Origin: Oscheius dolichura
Lineage: Eukaryota > Nematoda > Chromadorea > Rhabditida > Rhabditidae
NCBI GenBank assembly: GCA_932521035.1
Contig: OW051492.1
Span: 3,906,001 to 3,970,000, forward strand
Direction of reading: 5' to 3'
DNA: 64,000 nt
The position numbers and the translations under genes are program-made. Numbering within the stretch: the stretch's first letter is position 1; each line of letters opens with the position of its first letter. Shown one piece after another: positions 35,701 through 46,369 of the stretch. The notes under the pieces were generated by a model, which saw only the letters and a program-made list of their open reading frames with translations, did not search any database and had not been told where the DNA came from.

Positions 35701-37300
35701 TTTTCCATGCGTTCTCTCAGTATAAGTAAAATAATATGTCCCGAAATGCTAGCTTCTTGGAATTGGGGATTATCTGGTGTTTCTGGAGCACATTCAGACT
35801 AATAAATTGAATATAGGCAAAATTAATAAAACAAACTTTTACGAGAGCCACAAGCTTTTGAGCCATGTACGCTAATAAATTTACTTTTTCTTCGTCGTCA
35901 TTCAAATGAATGGCCACCGTATTCCGTAACAAAAAGATAGCAGCGTCCTAAACATATAGAAAAAAAAACCCATAAATGATAATACTCTATCTGTCTCCCA
36001 CGGAGCAATCCTGTCTGCTATAGCAACTCTGAACTGTTTTCCGATAACATCAAGAGCATGCTCTTTGGTTACAATATCCTGATCTTGACATTGTAGCAGC
36101 ATGTTATTCACACACGATGCCCAAAAAGCATCATTCTTCCTTATTCTATGAAATAGCATACATATAACGTGTTAGATATTAAAACTTTTTTAGTAATTTA
36201 GAAATTTGCAAGTCGTTCTTATCGCTCAGGGCTTTTATAACGTACATAAGTGGAACGTAGAAAATTTCACGTCGATACTAAATAAAACTGTTACATAATT
36301 AGTATGGAAACTTGCTTGAATAGCTACCATCATACCACCCGTTTCTAAGTAGTGAAGTGTCATGATAACTGCGGTATGATTGTCTCTCACACTTCTCATC
36401 ATAACTCCAAATTCGGTAAATAAACCTCCCTAAAAAGATTTAGTGGAGACTACGAAAGGGAGAGCACCTTATTTTTAAACGTTTTTCTGACTAAAGCAAT
36501 TGGAAAATTTCTTCTATTTGCTATCAATAGACGTATAACCTGTATGAATTGCATTTCATGAAAAATAGTAAATAATATTATCACCTTTTCACTACCTTTA
36601 CAAATGAAGTAACCCCCTTTTTCAACAGGCTCTTCACCGGCACTCATCAACTGCTTTCTATTCATCTTGCTCAACGGACATAACTTCGACTGTAACATAA
36701 TAGGAACCTAAGTCGCATTTACCATGAAATACGCTAAAAAATACCTTGCCAATTACAGTTTCAACGGTATCTACACGCTGCCCATTTATTCTAATCTAAA
36801 ATAATGATGTTTTTTTAAAGAAATTTATTTAAAATTTAAAAAGAGAAAACTGACATCAATCCCTACTTTCAAACTACCAGCATATGTTAAGCCGCGTTGC
36901 CTGCATTCGGATGGCAGTACATGGAGTTGATCAGCAAAGGTAACTTTTGCCTGCAACGATAATAAAGGTTTAGACAGCCAAACAGCTTTGCTACCCCTTT
37001 CTCTAATGTTGGGGGTAATAGCTGAGCTCCAGTATAATTCAGCTCAATTGCATCTCCGTTGTATAGTTTGAATTTTTCTTTAGGTACATCGAGAGCCGCT
37101 AAATGAACACCTTCATCTATGAGGTAATTGAACGATTCTACATGGTACGAGGCTACATCGCAATCCATACCTATAATAAGCTTTATATCAAACGTCGCCA
37201 CACTGAAACAAAAACAGAAGAAAAACGGATATATACGCATATCAAAGTTTAAAAAAACTACCCACTGATACGCAAATATTCCTAAAGTATTTCCAAAGGA
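32706..37300 (-). CDS. RNA polymerase I second-largest subunit (RPA135/POLR1B)
   Basis: Core catalytic subunit of the polymerase that makes rRNA. N-terminal part: [36 protein letters not shown]; then [20 protein letters not shown] and [12 protein letters not shown]. Diagnostic middle pieces: [49 protein letters not shown]. The hybrid-binding region reads [33 protein letters not shown] and [14 protein letters not shown]-terminal zinc-binding Cys are in ACKNCGSLL and CRICNTHES, and it ends [18 protein letters not shown] with stop at 32706. The Pol I rather than Pol II/III identity rests on the [16 protein letters not shown] and [17 protein letters not shown] tail. Many 35-60-nt introns. The exact start is unresolved, near 37.2-37.3 kb. 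Confidence 0.95.
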
Positions 37301-37642
37301 ACGGGGGCGCTGTAAAGATAAAGAACCTCATATTGCTATCACAAAACAATCGAAAAAGAACAGTAAAATGTGTAAATGATGACAGCGATAGACCAAGGAG
37401 GGTAAATGGAGAACTGATCGAGACGGGTGGAATTAGCGATTTTCAGCATTTGAACTGGCAAAGGAAGCGCCTTGAAAAGCCTGAATCACAGGCAAAAGAC
37501 AAAAGCCTCACAAACGAGAAAAAGTAAATTTAGGCCTCTTCTTATCTCTTACAACGGTTCCGCTTGGCGGTGCCAATTTGCTTTCTGCACTGTTGGCTTT
37601 ATCTTTTGTGAATGCTTATTGATCTTTTTCAGCTTTGTCGCT

Positions 37643-38652
37643 ATGACTGCTGAAACAACCACGGCTGACGTGCACGTCAAGATCGAAACACCGGAGAAGA
37701 CGTTTGAGGAAGATCTCAAGATCTCAAGCGATGATAAAAAAGCGGATGAAGGGAATAAGGGAAAATATCCTCGTAAGTTGAACAAGGTTTGTTATAATAT
37801 ATTGTCTCCACCAAGGAGTTGATTTAGGAATACTATGAAGAACGACGTCGCGTTTGGGAAGAGGCCCAGAAGGACAAGGAGTTAATGGAGCAAAATGTCA
37901 AAGGAGCCGTGAAGTGGTATTCCGTTATCGGAAGATATGGATTCATTGAACGTGCTGACGGGAAGGGAGATGTCTTTGTTCATCAAGTTAGCCTTTATAA
38001 AAGTATGGTAAACCTTTTTTAGAGCGTTATTGCAAAGTCGAAGGTTGAGAAGTACTTTCTTCGCACTTTGGATAATGGCGAAGAAGTCGTCTTTGACATT
38101 GTGCAGGGAAAGAAGGGCTTGGAAGCATCTAATGTCACCGGTCCTGATGGCGCTGATGTTAAAGGTTCTAAGTACTACCGTGTTCTCCTAAATAAATACC
38201 GCCGTGCTTTCCGCAGACCTCGTTTTGATGGAAATAAAAGTAGGGTAGTTGAATTCTGTAGAGTTGCTTTAGAAGGAGATCGTAAATCTTCCAAGAAAGA
38301 TTCAAATGAGAAAGACGAAGGAGACAAGGACCAGGAAAATGATCCCGACGCTGAGGTTAAGGATGGCAAAAAACCTAACAGGCCGTACCGTCGCCGTCGT
38401 TTCCAGCGCAAATCTACTAATGCAGATGTATGTCTTTTTGTTGTTGTTGGTATATTCGATATTTAGTCTGCTTCGACTGGTAAAGAACAAGAGGCTGGTG
38501 GTCAACGTCGTCGGCGTCATGGCAGCTCAAATGCTAACAAGTCGGCCTCGAACACTACCGATGTCGGCTCTAATGAAACCAAGCTTGCAGGAAATGCTGG
38601 AGATGCTACTCCTCTTGCAGCATCACTCACCGTTGAAGCTTTGGTAGCTTAA
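37643..38652 (+). CDS. Y-box / cold-shock domain RNA-binding protein
   Basis: YBX-type protein that packages mRNA and affects translation and stability. Start MTAETTTADVHVK at 37643, eleven bases after a ctttttcag acceptor-like site. The cold-shock domain runs AVKWYSVIGRYGFIERADG, DVFVHQ|SVIAKSKVEKYFLR, EVVFDIVQGKKGLEASNVTG with RNP1-type (RYGFIER) and RNP2-type (DVFVHQ) motifs; an intron splits it after VHQ. The tail alternates acidic and Arg-rich stretches (PYRRRRFQRK, GGQRRRRHG), as in animal Y-box proteins. Stop TAA at 38650-38652 and an AATAAA about 90 nt on. One small intron-like piece around 38250 may add or remove a few residues. Confidence 0.93.
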
Positions 38653-38907
38653 TTTTTATTTTTAAACATTTTACAAACTGTCATTTTCTGAACTGTATAG
38701 CAGTTTGTTTTTGTTGTACAATTTGTTAATAACTTGTAAAATAAATCCAATTATTGGACGTACATCTTTTTTATTCGAAAAGTTACCATGGGATTGCAGC
38801 TGTTTATTATGGGCAGGGTGGTTCTCGATTTATGAAGATAAAAATTGGACCACAAATAATTTGGTAACACGACGATTTCCCAAAGGAACGTTCTCACGGC
38901 AGCCAGG

Positions 38908-39029
38908 TATAGTCCATTTCCAACGGAAAAACCTCTCCGCTACGGGACCAGGAAGTTTTCTAACATGGTCCCGCAGCGGAGACGCGCCGCCAAATTTGAA
39001 TCCGTGGAATATCTTTTGGAAATGGACTA
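38908..39029. mobile_element. Palindromic GC-cored MITE, third copy
   Basis: Same family as 8760-8894. Left end TATAGTCCATTTCCAACGG, inner arms CTCCGCTACGGGACCA / TGGTCCCGCAGCGGAG, right end TTTGGAAATGGACTA. Sits in the 3' flank of the Y-box gene. Confidence 0.8.
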
Positions 39030-39084
39030 GATGAGGAAGAAAGTTTGTCGAGTTGCTGGAAACTGATTAATAATCAGTGATTAC

Positions 39085-39493
39085 TAGGGATCGGAAAAAT
39101 AGTTGCAAAAAAATGCCAAAATAGTTACTGAATAGTTGCTCAAAACTGGCCGAAATAGTAGCACAAAACTAGTAAAATAGCTGCGCCAAAAAGCTCAAAA
39201 AACCGATAAAATTAATGACATATTTTATTAGAAAACTGTAACAATATAAAAATAACGACAATTACCGAGAACTACTTTACGTTTTTACCTTATTATACTC
39301 GAAAAAATGACCGGAAAAGCCCAAAATAGTTGCAATCTCCTGAAATAGTTGCGGCACCCCCAAAATAGTTGCAAATAGTAGATTGGGAAACCCTTTAAAA
39401 CGCTTCCTTTTGGCCCAAAACCTATTGTAACATCAATATCTCGCCGAGTACTGTTCAGGAAAAATAGTTAAAAAACTAAAAATCCGATCCCTA
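39085..39493. mobile_element. hAT-type non-autonomous element with 8-bp target duplication
   Basis: 409 bp bounded by 11-bp terminal inverted repeats TAGGGATCGGA / TCCGATCCCTA and flanked by the identical 8-bp repeat GTGATTAC at 39077-39084 and 39494-39501. An 8-bp duplication and TAGGG-like ends are hAT hallmarks. The interior is AT-rich, repeats the motif aatagttgc many times, and encodes nothing. Confidence 0.85.
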
Positions 39494-39632
39494 GTGATTA
39501 CCTACAATAAAGCTGGTTGTCCACCTTGTCCACAAAAACGGCGTCGAAACGAGTCCGATTTTCCTCTAGATTTTTGCACAATGTTCTGATGACCGAAATC
39601 TCCATATTTTGGGGGTAAAACTCAACGTTTCT

Positions 39633-39809
39633 TATAGTCTGTCAAGAAAAAAGACGACATTCAAGGTCTAACGATTTAGCCTTAAGCCGAACTTACTGGC
39701 CTTTTTTTCTTCTTGGCCGCTCAAAAATTATCTGTCAGTTCGCTCCATCACTAAAATTTGTTCTCGGCCAGTTAGACCTTGAATGTCGTCTTTTTCGTGA
39801 CAGACTATA
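39633..39809. mobile_element. MITE with long inverted repeats, copy 1
   Basis: 177 bp. Ends TATAGTCTGTCAAGAAAAAA and TTTTTCGTGACAGACTATA; arms of about 38 bp run on to CATTCAAGGTCTAA / TTAGACCTTGAATG. The interior matches the copy at 60790-60967 almost base for base. TA target duplication likely. Confidence 0.9.
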
Positions 39810-40331
39810 CCTATGTGGACGGGCTTTGCAGAAGGAGCCCTCGGAAATGTATTTTAGTTTCGCTTCACACCGACTAGAGGAAGGTCCTACTTTGGTCAAA
39901 GATGATTGAAGCCATGCGCTCTCGTCGCATTTTCATTGATATCAAACTGAAGCCCTGCTATCCATGGTAACGGATGTAAACGTCTACTCTGCAAACTACT
40001 ATCTATTCTCCATCCGCTGTTCATATAACTGCATTCAGAGATGGGCAAAAAAAGTTTTCTGGCTCTTCTTTCTGACATTTTCTGCTTACTTACGATATTG
40101 AGTATTGTGATATTTCTGACGTTGATTTTCCTTTTCATGCCCTTTCCCATAGCAGGAAGGGAAATTGTGGCTTGCCAGCTGGAAATTAGCGATTATAGCC
40201 TCAAAGGGCACCCCTCATAACTCGTGATTTTCCATTGCTTTCATGTTCACTTCGCCGACACTTTGCTGATTTTCCAATACTAAACATCTTATAGGATTAT
40301 AATCATATGAAGCATATAGCTTAGCTAAGCA

Positions 40332-41158
40332 ATGTCTTTTTTGTGTTGTAGTAAGGCAAATAAAGTGGAAGACGACAAACCCACAGTCCTTGTGCATAAC
40401 GGCAGCAACACGGTAAAACCCAATTCAAGTAGGTCTAATTTTACTGCAGGTTTTTGTTTTCGTCTCGGCAAATATCGTATCTCAATGTCTTTTGGGCCCT
40501 TTCATACAGGCTTTGGAAACGAAAGGCCTTGCGCCATTCAAGATCGTATTCAGAAGCGGAGCATCAACTGATTTCTTGGTACATACTCCCTTATAATTAC
40601 AAAAACTACATCTTCCAGAAATCCAATCTTTTCAAAAACAATTACAAGTCTCCAAAATTTAACCATCTCGGTGTATTTATGGTGTGGACAGGTGAAAATG
40701 TCTACGGGCGAATGACTGAAGTTGTTCATCGCTTTGGCAATCAACATACCATTCCTAAAAGTGACAAAGTGCCTCAAAATTTGACGGATTCCCTTTTCAG
40801 TGGATATACTATACACTACCTCGCCCATAGAAACCAAAAAAGAGGCAGATTTGTGGTTTGAGTGAGTTGTTTTTCGTTTGCTATAAATTGAAACGGCAAC
40901 AGGAAGGAGCAGACGTTGAATAAATCACCAGAATTGGTCCCTGTAGAAGCTACTCGTCCTGACGTTGCGGAAGAGGCGGCACCAGCCGTCGAACCTTCGT
41001 CTGAGGTGACTAGCCATATACACCCAAATGAAAAAAAGATTTTCTAGGTTCCCCCCGTCCATCCAGAAGAGCCCGTTCCCACATACGAAGACGCCGCTAC
41101 AGCCGAGGTTGAAGATATTGCTGCGGAACACGAGGCCGTCCACGAAGAGCAAAAATAA
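40332..41158 (+). CDS. Unrecognised protein with acidic tail
   Basis: Start MSFLCCSKANKVEDD at 40332; the CC pair near the N-terminus could be palmitoylated. Exon 2, after a 38-nt intron, reads VFVFVSANIVSQCLLGPF then ETKGLAPFKIVFRSGAS, hydrophobic at first. Exon 3 reads KSNLFKNNYKSPKFNHLGVF, VWTGENVYGRMTEVVHRFG and SGYTIHYLAHRNQKRGRF. Two last exons give an acidic Pro/Glu/Ala tail (VEATRPDVAEEAAPAVE, VPPVHPEEPVPTYEDA) with TAA at 41156-41158. Splice signals agree in phase. I recognise no domain. Likely a real gene because four exons join openly; function unknown. Confidence 0.6.
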
Positions 41159-41652
41159 TCCAAACATGTCGCTTACTATTCACTTCCCAAATAAATTACA
41201 GCAAAATGTGTGACTCCTTCCCCCGAATCGTCGTAACGAAGCTGCTTGCCGTGTGATAAATCGCTAATTATTTGGCTTCTCCTCCTCTTGGCAATCAGCC
41301 GTGTCTATTTTGGGAACTGGAAGGCTCGTCAATTATCTCATCCAGGTGTATTGCTGACCTGTGATGCCATCTGGCTAATCAGGGTCATCATATGACTTTC
41401 AAAATGGCCCGTCCCGAGAGAATTATCAAAAACCGGCGTAACCTGCAATTTCCTACCTCTTGTAACTGATTTCCTACCTTTTGAAATGTTGTTCGTATAA
41501 ATTGAAGTGCTATTTTGTCAAGGGATTAACTGAAACCCTAGAAAAAATACCTCGAGATTAACTGAATTTAATTCATTTCGGTAGTCTACTTCTTATGAGG
41601 ATGTCTTCTTCGGTATTTTCTCACCATTTTCAACTTTTTTACTCGGATTAGG

Positions 41653-43024
41653 ATGGCCAAAAGCCAAGGAATATTTCGGATACGGGAAAGGAGCACAGCA
41701 GCCCAGTGAGGTCGGCGAAGGCGCCCGGCGAGACGCCGTCCCGGCAGGTGAAGGGCATAATCAGCCGCTACCTTCTCAAGTACACGTATATCTTCGATAT
41801 CATCGCTGCCGGGGCCATGATGGCCACAGTTGTCATGCTGCTCTTGTCGTTCTCGGCCTACTTGGCCCGGGTGGTCAACGCGGTAGGGCGACTCCCTCGG
41901 GTGGCGGCCATGGCCTATTCAGGGAGGACACTGGCATCACTACGAGTCGCCGGCCCACGTCTTCACCGGCTGGTCGATAGCCAGCACCTCGGAACACTGC
42001 GACGAGTACGCCCGCCAGCTGGTCATGGAGGGCCACCCGACGGACGAAGTCACCCTGATGATGATGATCTGCCTCCACCACTTCGAGCCCCAGGCCAGCT
42101 CCGTCATGGGCTCGTCCAGCCTCCTCTACGCCTCCGTCGACAGTCACGGCCTCGTGAAATGCTGGCAGTCGACGGCCAACCACGAGGTGGCCATGGACAT
42201 GAAAAGGTTTATGAGAGACCTGCTCCTCTCGGAGTATGCCGACTTCGCCGGCCCCGTTACCACGGCCTATCCCATGAATATCCGAAGTTTCGTGGCGCTT
42301 TCCCAGGACATGGGAGCGGACTGGGAGGCCAAGTGGAGCAGAGTGCGGAGAAAGGTCGAAATTGAGGTGGACACTGTTATTTCTCGGGAAGAGGTGTGAT
42401 TTCAGTGGGACCATCTGCAGATCCCGGCATCGAAGCGTCTCGTGGACGCGCTGAGCAACCGCATCATCGAGTTGCAGATGTTCGCCCGCGGCCGGCACTC
42501 AACCTTCGTGGCCAATGTAAAACACGAGGGAGACAGCTTTGAAAACCCGTTGGACATTGAATTTCTGCTCAAATTTACGAATGCGAGTATGCGTGGCTTT
42601 ACTCCGGAGGATGAAGCAGATTTGAGCGGGCGGATGACCGAACTCCTGATGGAAATGGACAAAGAAGGTGAGAGGACGAGTTGGGACGAGCGATGGCTAT
42701 ATTTTAGAGAAGAAGACATTTGTGTCGGAGTGGGCTGCTAGGTTGGAGGACAGTAAAGTGGTTGCACACAAAGTAGCAGTCGATCTGGTGAATGAGTCCA
42801 GTTATCTCGTCTGTGCACCCAAACTTTATAACAAGGAGACGGGACACACGATGCAGCCGCTGACAATGACCGGGCTGAAGAGTATGCAGCAAATGGATGC
42901 CAAGAAAAAGTTGGCTGGGCCTACAGGAACAGACTACTTGTATCAGGACGAGGAACATTACCTGCGGGTGGCCAAGGCCATGGAACAGGTCTACAAACTG
43001 ACGTCTGCCTTTGGCCGGGAGTAG
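41653..43024 (+). CDS. Unrecognised single-pass membrane protein
   Basis: Start MAKSQGIFRIRERST at 41653, one base after an attag acceptor-like site. A 59-nt intron leads to RYLLKYTYIFDIIAAGAMM and a transmembrane helix (ATVVMLLLSFSAYLA). The next exon begins GGHWHHYESPAHVFTGW, followed by a mostly helical extracellular or cytosolic region (HCDEYARQLVMEGHP, MDMKRFMRDLLLSEYADF, DWEAKWSRVRRKVEIEVD, LSNRIIELQMFARGRH). It ends KAMEQVYKLTSAFGRE, stop by 43024. The first exons are strongly GC-rich, the later ones less so. About 400 residues. No family recognised. Confidence 0.7.
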
Positions 43025-43089
43025 GACTTGGTCTGAAGAGACAAACAAAAATAATACATTTCAGAAATTGGAAAAGATGGTCAAAGTCT

Positions 43090-43889
43090 ATGCAAGAGGA
43101 TTACAAAAAATTGGCATTATGGAGACTAAATAATAGTCATAAAGCAAACGATGAAATACCTCTTTATGGTAATAGTTTCGTCATCGTGAATCATAAAAAT
43201 AACGATGCAGTGGCGTATGGAGCAACGCTAGGAACCAAGTAAGTCTTTCGCTATGTTTACCTGCAGCGGACCTGAAAAGTGGGAGTAAAGGTTTCGGGAG
43301 CAATAATTTGGGGCTTCAGCCATCTTCATTTTCAGCTTTGGGAGTATTACTAGTCATAAAGATTTGGTTTTCATGAATAATCTTCTATCGTACACATCAA
43401 GACACTTTGTTACAATAGGAGATGTGTATTATTATTATGAACCTATCATGATCTTCCGAGAGCTCGGTGCTAATCAATATAAGGTATACTTTCCTAGTTA
43501 TCAAAAACTGATTTAGCATCATATAACCTATATTGATTTGAGCAAATCACGGGCGCCGTCGGTCAGCACCGCTAGGAAAATAAGCTCGATATTTCTAAAT
43601 TTGTCTTATAAGATGAAATTGAGGAATGTCCTGAGCTGGGCTCTTTATTACGTGGATGTTGACAACATTAACAGAATCAGCCGTGAAATTCCCTGGGTTT
43701 GTTCATATTCACTATACTAAATTACTTTAGCGCCGATATTTGAAAATTTTAAAGCTAAACGGCGCCGAAGATAAGGAGAAGGGTGTTTTAGACGAGAAGG
43801 ATTATGTGATGGCCGTGGAAGAAACAGAGACGATTAACTTCGTGGCGGATAGCGTATCTCCAAATTGGAGACCTCCGATGGGAGTTTGA
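43090..43889 (+). CDS. Unrecognised short multi-exon protein
   Basis: Possible start MQEDYKKLALWRLNN at 43090, after an atttcag site. Exons follow: NSFVIVNHKNNDAVAYGA, SITSHKDLVFMNNLL, HFVTIGDVYYYYEPIMIF, HHITYIDLSKSRAPSVS, NVLSWALYYVDVDNINR, YLKILKLNGAEDKEKG, ending VSPNWRPPMGV with TGA at 43887-43889. Alternation of beta-like segments and Tyr-rich stretches, no signal peptide. The exon chain is plausible but I did not verify every phase. Unknown function. Confidence 0.5.
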
Positions 43890-44045
43890 CGAAAATCAAT
43901 AATGAAAGTTTCAACGATCACCTGTTTAGATCTCTGGGGGTTCTTTCATCTTAATTTTTGAAAATAATTGATAAAATTCATTCATCTCTGTGTCACATTG
44001 AATTATGTCCTACTTGTCAGCCACAATTGAGGTCTGAATAGTAAA

Positions 44046-45133
44046 TTAAATTACTTCTTTGAGCAAATCGTTTTTCTTCCTTTTGATCTGCTCGGTTGCG
44101 CGAGCATCCATGGCTTTTTTCATTGAAAGTAACTCCTGACGAGTTTTCCTTACTACATCTGGCTGCATACTTTCTTGGCTACATTTTTTATCGTAGCGAG
44201 TGTATACCTAATGCTGACATGAATAAAAATAAACGCTGAAAACTAACGTCGTTTAAAGCTTTTTTATAGTCGTTGAGAATTTTGCCAGCTGCATCTTTAG
44301 CGAGTTGCTCTCGTCTTTCTCTTGTCATTCGTGGTGTAGGAATATACAGTACCACACCTTCATGTTGAGGATTTACGCCAAGTGCTGATTTCTATATTAG
44401 TATACGTTCTGAAGAAGAGTTTGGCCTCGCTTTGAGGTAGCAAGGCTGTTTTTAGCATCTTCGTGCAAACAAATTTTGCAGTTTCGTTTTTTAAATGCTA
44501 TAAAAAAATGCTGCATAAACAAGTAGAATAACAAAGAAAATGATCTTACCTGAAGAGCAAGTTTTGCCCATTTTATTGCACTGGGGTTATCCGCAAAATT
44601 GATCATAACCATTTGAGGGTTCTTTAGTGTAACACGACCAAGCAGAGACATTTTATGTTCCTAAAGGTAATGTTGAAGTTAATGAACCGAAGGAGACCTT
44701 TTCCCTCAGAAATTTTTTTTTTGGCTGCTTGAGACCCCTAGAGTACACTAGTGCCAAAAAGTGTAAAATGAAAGAAACCAAACACTTACGTCTCCTTTTT
44801 CCAATTTTACTATGATATCTTCATATTGGCTTAAATTAACTTGTAGTGAGAAATGTTTATTTAATTCTTCTGTTAGAATAGTTTCCAAATTTGTATTTTC
44901 TTCTAAGGCTTTTTTAATATACACATTATTTTCACCGGCTGCTGATTCAGTGTGAATAATTTGTTTTGGCTAAATAAAATATTAGTAAGTTAATAATCTT
45001 GGCGTACGCTTTTCTTTTCTGATTTGTGAACTTTGTAGGCGACCCCCGTTGTGTGAAATTTTGAAGGCCACGTGGTAATACCAATAGAGGCTACACGAGC
45101 AACCGGAAACAGACGAGATTGTAGGTTGTTCAT
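44046..45133 (-). CDS. Mitochondrial ribosome recycling factor
   Basis: MRRF releases mitoribosomes after termination. Start 45133, directly after a cttgatttag acceptor-like site. The N-terminus MNNLQSRLFPVARVASIG is Arg-rich, Ser-rich and lacks acidic residues, as a mitochondrial presequence should. The RRF domain: LEENTNLETILTEELNKHFS, GRVTLKNPQMVMINFAD, NPSAIKWAKLALQ, then KSALGVNPQHEGVVLYIP and RMTRERREQLAKDAAG, matching the RRF P..T.ERR..L signature, and a C-terminal helix to KKNDLLKEVI (stop 44046). Four or more exons with short introns. Assignment firm. Confidence 0.9.
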
Positions 45134-46077
45134 CTAAATCAAGTATGGCGAATATATATATGGTGAAATTCTGAACGAGAACGTTACAGCAAAATGTAAA
45201 GAAATCAAGCAAAAAGTGGGCATACCTCACCGGCGGCCGGTGAAGCTTCGGTGGCACAGCTCGCCGCGGAAGAAGAAAGGTCGGCGCGACAGTGGTCGTG
45301 CCGGGACCAACGCAATTTTAGTATTGGGCCTAGAACAACTTTGTAGAGATGAAGCTGCAAAAACTACTCATGTTTACTTTTTTTCTGTAAACTGCATTCG
45401 ATTCAGCGCATTCGAAAGACCTGGAAGTAATTTTTTGGGTTCACCAAATTGTACAATAAAAAAGAATTAGTCTTTTATGTTTTTACTATCAAAAACTCAA
45501 CAGATTTTGGTGCCAAAATTACTCCCGGATCTACATTTTTTTCTGAATCGAATAAGCCCAAGAACTGCAAAAATGAATGTCTTGATAAGGAGTTGCCATC
45601 TCTACAAAGTTGGATACCGTAATCTTCAATACTAAAAACGCGGGTTGCCCGCTGTTTACACCCGTTTTCATTCAACGTCGATTTTTTGATATATAAATCT
45701 GTCAAAATCTTTGAAAATTTATTTCTCAAAACTGTGACATCCGATCTTTTTCATTTTTACTGCAATCGATTAGTCTCGTTATGGGGAGCATTTTAAGTTA
45801 TCGATGGAAGAATATCATGAGAAAAAGTTATTTTTGGGTTATTTCGGAACAAAAATTTACTGATATTCCATTACGCCTCAAATCTGCGTTATTTTATGTT
45901 TTCTCTTTTGCTTTACAGTAATCTGGGGTCGATAAGACCGAATAAAACATCAAAAACATGTGAAAATGTGTAGAAAAATATATGAAAAACTGGCATGTGG
46001 TCGCCGCGGGACCATTTTAGTCATTTTAGACCTTTGAGGCCTCGGCGAGCTCAACGGGGGCTCAGTAGGTTGAGATT
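45134..46077. other. Intergenic stretch with a diverged inverted duplication
   Basis: Two segments, about 45260-45450 (+) and 45510-45680 (-), resemble each other when one is reverse-complemented (shared blocks TTTTAGTATTG, CAACTTTGTAGAGATG, ATTCGATTCAG, GTAATTTT..CACCAAA). Each holds a short open frame with a common QLCRD peptide. No supported gene otherwise. Confidence 0.5.
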
Positions 46078-46308
46078 CTAGCAGTACGTATCACGTACGA
46101 CCGATTTCAAAATTCGAATTTGTAGTGTCCCTTCTGCGGTTTGCATTATTTGAGCTAGTACCAAATTTGGGAAAGATGATAGACTATGTCGAAGAGCATA
46201 TTGGGTGACTGATAGAGGCAAACAGTCTAAATCAATAAGTTCAATAGATCTATTGATGGCTACTGCAGTATAAGGGGCAATTATATGCAATAATTCCTCC
46301 ATTTTCAT
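46078..46308 (-). CDS. Possible small protein divergent from the PHYHIP-like gene
   Basis: Uninterrupted frame of 76 codons, MKMEELLHIIAPYTA to KSVVRDTYC, with an amphipathic leucine-rich pattern (LIDLDCLPLSVTQYAL, PNLVLAQIMQTAEG). It starts 62 bp from the start of the gene on the other strand, as a divergent promoter pair would. No domain recognised; it may be a real microprotein or chance. Confidence 0.4.
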   Translation of the reverse strand: MKMEELLHIIAPYTAVAINRSIELIDLDCLPLSVTQYALRHSLSSFPNLVLAQIMQTAEGTLQIRILKSVVRDTYC

Positions 46309-46369
46309 TTATTTATTTGTGTATATAGTTAATTTGTTGTATGTAACATTTAGATAAGATACGTGGAAG

